NCBI GenBank assembly: GCA_009760885.1
Contig: CM019716.1
Location: 3,043,501 to 3,107,500 of the forward strand
From: Achatina immaculata
Lineage: Eukaryota > Mollusca > Gastropoda > Stylommatophora > Achatinidae
DNA length: 64,000 nucleotides
Reading direction: 5' to 3'
The number at the start of each line of letters is the position of its first letter. Position 1 is the first letter of the stretch. Both the position numbers and the translations under genes were made by a program. Below, in pieces: positions 51,201 through 60,200 of the stretch. The notes below the pieces were generated by a model. That model was not told where the DNA came from and ran no database searches. It saw only the letters and a list, made by a program, of their open reading frames with translations.

Positions 51201-54200
51201 GAATATAGAAGGAAAAATAAAGACCAGGAATAAAGAAAGAAGGAAAAATAAAGACCAGGAATACAGACAAAATATGTAGAAAAGATCAGTCTTATTTCAA
51301 GGCCTATGGTCAGAAGTGAGGAAAGGAAGCATTAGTTTTACTTACCTCCATTCCTTAAGACAACTATTTCAAAAGTGTTTGTATACCAGCACTTACTGGC
51401 AATGACCAATTATTGATGCCACCATCCCATGGGCTTAATATTATCATTTGCAATAACCATCACTTTACATACAGTTCCAATATTAAAACACTGAAAGATG
51501 ATTACTGGTCATATTTGCCTCATTCTGGATATATATTATATGCCACAGGTGCCACTTTGAGATCCATGTTTTAAATATAGAGTATATGCCACCCTAAGAC
51601 CCATGTTCTAGTTAGGGAGCATATGCCACTCTGATATTCCTTGTGCTGTAGTATAACTTGAGTGTTTCTGAGAGTGTCTTTTGAACTTCTGAAGTTTCTG
51701 TTTTCATAATACGTAGTATTCTCTGTATGTGATTTTTTTTTTTGGTCACTATTTTAGAACGTATTCAGCCTACATCATATAACTGAAGTGTGACAGCTGT
51801 ACTGCTTTTGGCATTCATTTTTAACTTTCTGAGATTATTTTACTTGTATTTACTTTTGAATAATTTGTGTTTCAGCTTCTGAGTTTTCCCCCCCCTCATA
51901 ACTTTCATCATTCCAATATTCTGAATTCAGATGGTTCTCATTTATACCCCATCTGCCACAAACATTTGGTTTCTGTCACTTTGTTTCTTATGTTTTGAAT
52001 ATGCATGTGTAAGTGCTGCGCCCAGGCATGAGTTTTGTATCTCTAAAACTAACTGTATAACTTCCTAGTTAACCCTTTTCCTGCAATAAAAATACTACAG
52101 ATTTATCATGTGTTTGCTGTCATTATTGAAAGTTCACTGTTTAACTTGCATCAGTGTGAAAGATGGTGAAAGATGAGTTGTTAGTTTAATTGCAGGATCT
52201 TCATCTGAATTTTGTTACTGGTTTTTTCCCTCTCAGTTCTTGTGCATGCCATAAGTTGATATATGCTCGGCTCTCGCCAAGTACCAGAGTCTAGATTTAG
52301 AAGTGTGCATATCAGAATCTAAGTTTAGAAGTGTGCATACCAGTGTTTAGGTTTAGAAGCATGCACACCAAAGTTTAGGTTTAGAAGTGTGCATACCAAA
52401 GACTAGGTTTAAAGTTTAGAGAGTTCATGGGAGCAGTGGGACAATGCAGATTAAAAATGCAGTCTTCAGAGTATTTTATACTCGCATTGTTAATTAATGA
52501 TATATTAAAGTGTTATAATAAAACATATGAACTGATTTATGTGTCCTTGCTTCAGAAAGCTGAATAATTATGTGATTATTTCTATTTTGAAAGCAAAAAA
52601 TTGACAGCTAAACAGAAACAGTATTCATTAGTTTCCATTGTCTTTTCAAGGAGATTTGAGTCCTTTCTTTTGTTTATATTCAGAAATTGGTTGCATACTT
52701 TAAGTCAAGGCCATCTTTTTTTCTTTCAATACTATAGTTCCTAGCATCATTCTTTGCTGCAGATTAGCCAACTGAGCTAGCTTATAAATTTCAGTGTTTG
52801 CAGAAGTGTTTTAATCATCATCTCATGCCATCTCCCTATGGAAGATTGGCTGTAATGAATCTCCACTCTGATCTGTTTCTTGTCTTTGTAGAGCACTTGG
52901 CCAAGCTTGTCCTTGTCCATCTCTTGATATCACTGTCATCCTCTCGTTCTTTTCTCTTTGATCTTGAACATAACATCATTGACTGTCCCACATTGTGTTA
53001 AGATATATAGTGTCAGTTACGAAAAGTAATGAAATGTTTCATCTTACTTATGTGGCTTTGTTTCGAGAAATGGGTGTGAACATGTGCATGTGTTGCTTCA
53101 CACAGTGCAGTAAGTGGAACATAGTGATATACTTTAGCAGATCCTTTCATCTCTGGCAGAGAAATGAGACCAGCACATTTTTTTTTAATTCAAAATGTTC
53201 AGCACTTGCTTGTGGTTCCTGTACTTTGTAGATTTCCAGTATTATTTAATCTGTTATTTTATTAATATTAAAACTCATAGGCAAACAGACTCGAACCTGA
53301 AGAGTGACATTCCCAGTAATAGATGATTGTCTCAAAAGTGAACTGAATTTATAGCTTATAGGTTTTTTTAATCATATAGTATTCGGAATTACCTAATCCA
53401 TTTTATTTGATGACAAACAAAGGTGGTTAGGCCAGAATTTCTTGAACTTGCTTGAAAAAAAACAAAAAAAACAACACAAACAGTGAGATCTCAGGCATGG
53501 AAATGGTAGAAAAACATGAGGAGGTCAGTTACAAATAGAAATGAAGAAGACATTGGAAAGGCTAGAAGATATAGAAGAGACTACCTCAGATACTGACATG
53601 TGGAGGTAGAAAGAACTTTTGGAAATCATGTGTTACAAATGAAATTGTGTTAGAAACCGTAACTGTTACTAGCAGCCGTGAAAACTGATTTACTACTGTG
53701 ATAGTTCTGTTAACAACAGAAAGTCTGGGCCAGTTTTTATTGCTTTATAGAATCCATTTTAGCCTTTATCTGTTCGTGAGAGCAGTTTTAGTTGTATTTT
53801 AAAGATTTGAAGCATGAAATTTTCTTATTCAGAATTATTTTCCTATACTAAATAATCAGCCTGCCTCCTTCAGTTCATTCTCATTCATGAGTCTGCAATG
53901 TCTGTATCACATGTAAGTGTTGGTTTTTTTGTTTTGTTTTTGTTTTAGCCATATAGCCCATTCTGAAGTAAACTGCATGCAGCACTCATTTTCAGTTAGT
54001 TGTGTACATTCTTCAGTTGCCTTGTCATAAACTAAGGGCAGATGTGGAGGGTTTTTTTTAATCTATCGTTTGCATTATTTAATTATAATTTTATGAAAAA
54101 TAATCTCGTATTCTAATTTCTGTAGTAGAATTTTCACTTTTGGAGATACATTTGTGTGTGTGTGTCTGACTGCTGTTGTGTTTTGATCTGAGTCAGGTGT

Positions 54201-57200
54201 TGGTTGTAGAAAATAATTTGAGTCTCTTGCTTCCTGTCCATTATCTTCATTAAAAGCCATGAAGATATGAGGGTTTTAGCTTTCTCCACAGATCTCAGTA
54301 CTCACTGTTTTCATTTAGTTCAGCTGGTGACTTTCTGTTAGACTGTCCATGATCATTTCTTTTGTTTTTCCTTTGCCTCTTTCACTTCACTGAGTTTTTT
54401 GGTTGTTAGCAGCTGTTTCTAATGTTCAGTAATTTGATTATTGCCATTATGGAAATTAAATTCCTTCTTTGTTTCATTAGCTTTTATTTTGTTTTTTTCA
54501 TTTCTCATTTATCATCTTCACTGTCCTGAAAAACACATAGAATTTCTCTAAGAAATCATACTTCTGTCATTTTCAGTTATCTTCATATTGTTCTGCGTAT
54601 TTTCTGTGATTTGCTTTCATGAAAATTGCAGCATCTAGTTCTCATTTTTCTAATAACCATTGAAACTGATGGATTAAACAAGAATTGTTTTTCATCTTAG
54701 TGAGTCCAGTTTTGGCTTGATCTGTTTTATTCTTACTTTTAGAAGTGCATTTCCCATGTGATGTTGTTAGTGTGAGCTGATATTTGTTGTGTGTACACTT
54801 CTTTCTTGAACGTGACATTCTAGTACTGTAACATTAGATTTTGAATTACAGAAGGCTTCTGCTATTTAAGGTTTATTGATTGTCAACAATTGGGCTATAG
54901 TTTTGGTGATTGATAATTGGGCTGTTGTTTTGTTGATTGATAATTGGGCTGTAATTTTGGTGATTGATAATTGGGCTGTAGTTTTGGTGATTGATAATTC
55001 GGCTGTAGTTTTGGTGCGTGGTAATTGGGCTGTAGTTTTGGTGATTGATAATTGGGCTGTTGTTTTGGTGATTGATAATTAGGCTGTTGTTTTGGTGATT
55101 GATAATTGGCCTGTTGTTCTGGTGACTGATAATTGGGCTGTAGTTTTTGGTGATTGATAATTGGGCTGTAGCTTTGGTGATTGATAATTGGGCTGTTGTT
55201 TTGGTGATTGATAATTGGGCTGTAGTTTTGGTGATTGATAATTGGGCTGTATTTTTATTGATTGATAATTGGGCTGTAGTTTTGGTAATCAGTATTTGGG
55301 CTGTAGTTTTGAAGTTTGGTTTTTTTTTAAACATTATATGAGTTTGAAATGTTTCTTTTTTCAACTGCTGTGCCAGAAAGTGAAATGTGCAGGAATTGTT
55401 CAATTGTTCTTTAGTTCTAGAAGTACTTTAGTGATGGAAACATTTGATGTGGATGTTTCTGGAGGTGCATCTAAATGAGGCATTCATGATATTGTTACAC
55501 AGTTTCTTCTTGTCAGTTACAGTGTGTATTCACAGTGTATAGGTAGTGTTCAGTACCATAATGCTGTGTCACATCGCCACTTCTGTTATATGTTAGAAAC
55601 TGTAGTGTATCAGGCATTTATTTGTACAGCTCGGGTGACCGAAGCGGAGTGATGTTAAAACCCAGTACCTATCCCATCAGAAACACTCTAACAAAGTTAA
55701 TAAAGCAACCTTTAAGAGTGAATACAGGGGCATCTCAACTTGGATTCTTGGACTTGACAGTGGTGCAATAACAATGCACATCCAGCACTGTACATTTATT
55801 AACAGGACAAAGTTGTGTTTGTTTATTTGCTTTTTTTTTATTACAGGTATTTAGTTACAGCAGTTATGTTTTTTTCTTATTTAATTTATCATATCACATT
55901 CATATTCCATATTTTCAACTTATGATGGGCTGATTGGGACAGGACCCCATCATAAATGGAGGAGCATGTGTGTAGATGAACAAATTGCAAAGAACATTTT
56001 ATCTGCTATAATTTTGTAAAAAAAAAAAATTTTAACAGTCACATAAACCATAGCTTTGCAGTATATGACAAATTGTAATACAAAACAAAACAGAAAGGAA
56101 ATAGTTGTGAAAAAATTACCTAGTTGATTTTGGTTATGATATCATAATTTCTATATAAATATCTTAAGCCTTCCCATGCCGTTAAATGTCACATAAGGCT
56201 CACATGGTAGTTTGCCAGGTTTTTCCTGTTTTCAGCGAGCTTTTCAATCTCATCAAGGGATTTTATGTCTACAGATTTTGCCTCTCTTAACAGTGTCCTC
56301 TTTAGAGTTTCATGTGGTCGACCTCTTTTTTTTTTCGGCCCGTTGTGTTCCACTTCATAGCTTGTTTTGGGATTCTCTGATTATTTCTTCTCATCAAGTG
56401 ACCGACATGGTCCATCTCCTTTTTCTGACAGTCCATGAGACAGGTTGTTGTTTGCTCATCTTTCTTATCTCCGCATTGTTCTTGAATTCATTCTACTTTA
56501 TACCAAGTATTTTCCTTAGGCATTTGTTTTCAAAAGAGTCTAATTTGTTGTCTATTTCTGTAACTGTTTTTCAGCTTTTGCATGCATAAATGAGGGTGGA
56601 TATTACATTTGAATTGAATAATTTAACTTGCTTTTTGTGCTTATAACTTCTGAGTGCTGTATGTTCTCAAGATTCTTGAACCTCAGTATAAATATATGAT
56701 CATAAAAAGTGATTAGAAGTGGATTGCATGAAATAGGTACAGTGATTGAAATAATAGGACAGTAGAGAGAACAGGGGTGGGTACAGGGTTTGGTTTATGC
56801 CACAACAGCACTTTAGTCAGTCCAGTTGTACAGATGAGTGCCTTATACACACCTCACAGAACTTGATTTCTAATGATAGAATGTTTAGGCTTAATGACCT
56901 TTAACTGTTCAGGTTTCATGGGGGACACCAAAGACTTGGTGGGCTTATATGACTGTCATTCAAGTATTATGGGATACTTTGAAGATTATATGCATTCCAC
57001 TGCTCTCAGATGAGCTGTGTGAATAAGTGCCTGATTACTATAGTTTCTAACAGAACAGGAAGAAATGATGTCCTTTACCATTCAGGTTTCGTGGAACATA
57101 GTGAAGATTTGGCAGTTTGATCACCATTACAAAGAGATACTCCCTGGCCAACTGGTTAGTAAATTGGCCTGTCATGGTTAGGCAGTCGCTTATTTAACTG

Positions 57201-60200
57201 GAGGCTGAGGTTCTGCTCTTACTTATTCTAATGTCTGTCTTCTACATCCATAGTGCTTTTACAACAGATTTCAAGGCTGTCTGCCTATTCTTCTCTCTCA
57301 CTCTGCTGACATGCTAGACTACCTTGTACACAGCTGTCAGTGCATTAAGGGATTAAAAGATTTTCATGTAGAAATCCAAGGGGACTGAAATCAAAGTCAT
57401 GACAAGTGAAATAAATGAAAAAAAAAAAAAAAAATCCAGAGGAAAATAGATACAAATCCTAGCATGTATTAACTTGAATAGGTTGAATTTTTCAGATGTT
57501 GGGATTTTGTATGACAGTCTCAGGTAGTTTATCTGAAGTCTTCAGTTTTGGTAATTATTTTGATTAAGTGTATTATTTTCACATAAAATGTGTTTGTGCT
57601 AGAAAACATACGGGAAATCTGGCACTATTGTCGATTTTGTTTTAAAGTACAAAATAAATTTTTAAATACATCACTAAAGAGGCACAAAAGCAAACTTGGC
57701 TTTTATAGCATGTGAGAAACTTTGTTACATGTAATCCAAAGTAGCCATTTTACACAAACTATTGAAATAAGTGGTATAAATTATTTGAGGGGAGAAAAAG
57801 TGACCAAGATTTAGCTTGAAGTTAGTATAGGAGAAAGAGACCAAACACCTTCACATCTATGCTCACAGCATGCCAGCTACACTATCAGTTGCACTGTTTT
57901 GTTCAAATTATCCTGAAAAGCACTTGTTTGTAACAACAAATCTCCACATGCAATATAGCTGATGTTGTTTGCCTTATCATCAATGATCTGCCTGTCATAA
58001 AGTCTTGTTTAATTTTGTGTTGTAAGTCCAGTTTGTTGTATATTAATCATATTGTTTTAAAAATATATGTATTTAATTAACTCCTGACATCTTATAGTTT
58101 GTGTACCATTAATCATTTGTAGCACATACGCCCCATTGTGTACAAATTTCAGAAAACATTCATGGTGAACATCAACATGGGCAGCATAAATTTGGGCATG
58201 AGGTCATGTACTCCAGAGCTGAGATTGTGTCGCATGAGATGGTCAGTTCCCAACACAGCGTTCAACATGTGACTTCCGAATCTTCAAGTCAGATTGTGAG
58301 TCCATTATCTGAGGGCGGTTCATCTTACCATGAGGAGCCATCTCCAGTCCCAGAACCAGTGCTACCTGTAGACTTCAGAGTGGATGAACTGGCATATGAA
58401 AAGGCTGAAGATGATTATGGTGATGAGATTGTTGGATATGATGATGACAAAGTAGAAAGATATGACATCCAACATGCTGTTGAAAGGTTTGTTGAATTTC
58501 CTTCAGAGACAGATGAGCAAAGAACTGTAGGTCAGTCTCTGGATGATTATCAAGAACAGAGTAGAGCTGCAGATGTTGATGAAGAAAGATATGGTTATAT
58601 ACAGGAGCCCATATCTGCAGGAGAAAACTTCCAGGAGAAAGGTTCTCTTGAGTTTGTCTATACAGAAGATGCTGAGAAAAGTGGAGATCATTATGACTAT
58701 AGTGAGAAGAAAGAAAACATTGGACAAGATTATGATGAAGGACATCAGTATGCACCAGAAGAGACTAGAATAGAAAGTGGTCACCAAGAATACGACATCA
58801 CTGAGGGTCATGGTCAACTGGACAGTGAAAGTCATTTAGATGATGGTCTTCACGTGGATGAAAAAGGCAGCCAAGAAGATAAAGTCTTCAGGGAAGATGG
58901 TCATAGCTACCCTGAAGATGATTATAGTGACACTCCAGTGAAAGACAGCGACAAAAGGAACTACAGGAAGATGATTATGATGAGCGAGAAGGTGAAGGTT
59001 ACATTCTTCGGCCACCTTCACCCCAGCACCAGAAGCACCTGATGAAGCAATCACAGAAGATATTGGCCACATTCAAGGTACTTTCCACCTTTCATTCCTT
59101 TTGTATACAGTATCAGTATTGTTTTGACCGTTTCTTGTGGTTTAAAGATCTGTCAAACAGTGTTTATTTTGTTGGTCTTGTTTAACTATGTGTTAGTCTG
59201 TCATGTGAAGAAAGTTTGTTTTTTTTAATAATCCATGGCTGTTGGTTTACCAGATTAATTGTTTTTGTTAGCTAAAGCTTATCTGTGAACCCATTTGTGT
59301 GATATCAGTAAGCCACATGTTTTGTTTTCCATGGTGATTTCCTTCATTTACACAAATTATTTTATTGATCTGTGAACCTTAGTTGTGTAATACTTATGGT
59401 ACCATCCCAAGCATAGTTACCCAAGGACACCATCCATCATGCATGTTGTTCTTGTAACAGTTTATGTTGTATGCTTTGTAACATTAAACTGCATTGTAAC
59501 TGATCTAGAAGGTATGTTAAATTTTTCACCGCTCTTGCATGTCTCTAAGCCTAGGATGAGAATACCCATATCTGCTTTGTTATCGAAATGACATGCTGGT
59601 CCTGTGTAGGCTGGATACCAGTTGTTGGATGATTCTGGGAAATGAGATGTCTAAATACTGATATGCTGGTGGTTTATTTTTCATTACTTTTCTTGACTGA
59701 CAGTTTAATAAGCTTGTCAGTTTTCATAATTAGCTCTTGACCTACCAAGCAACAGCCATAACACATGAACATTTTTTTTTAATTAAAAAATATTGATCAT
59801 GATGTTTTACAGGAAAATGATGTGATGCCTGTTTTTAGTATTTACAGTAGTTTAAAATTATAACTCCCGACTATGGAAGAAAACAGTATGACTCCCTCTA
59901 ATCAGAGACGGGCATTGTCACACTCAGGAAACTCCCATAAGCACTCCACTCCCTGTTCCAACATAAATCAGATTATGTGCCTAGTCCTAGTCACAAGCTG
60001 GCTGTAAGTGATGCATGACTTACTGCACAGGTTGGACTGTGCCACTTGCTTTTTTCTTTTCTCAGCTATAACATTCATTCAGTGCTAACTTTATCCTCCA
60101 ATCTCATCTCCTCCTGTATGCGCATATTGTCCACAGCAACTGTTTTGGACAGCTTTCACATCCAGGAAGTGATCAAGATAGAGGACAAAAATATGACTGT

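Noticed and set aside
54873..55403. 176-codon - strand frame of Asn/Gln/His-rich 9-residue repeats
   Set aside because: It resembles a low-complexity protein, but the opposite strand is equally open and the sequence is a 27-bp minisatellite.
57145..57215. tRNA-like stretch (TGGCCAACTGGTTAG, then GAGGTTCTGCTC)
   Set aside because: A and B boxes are weak, acceptor stem does not pair, and no body matches the SINE families seen; insufficient for a call.
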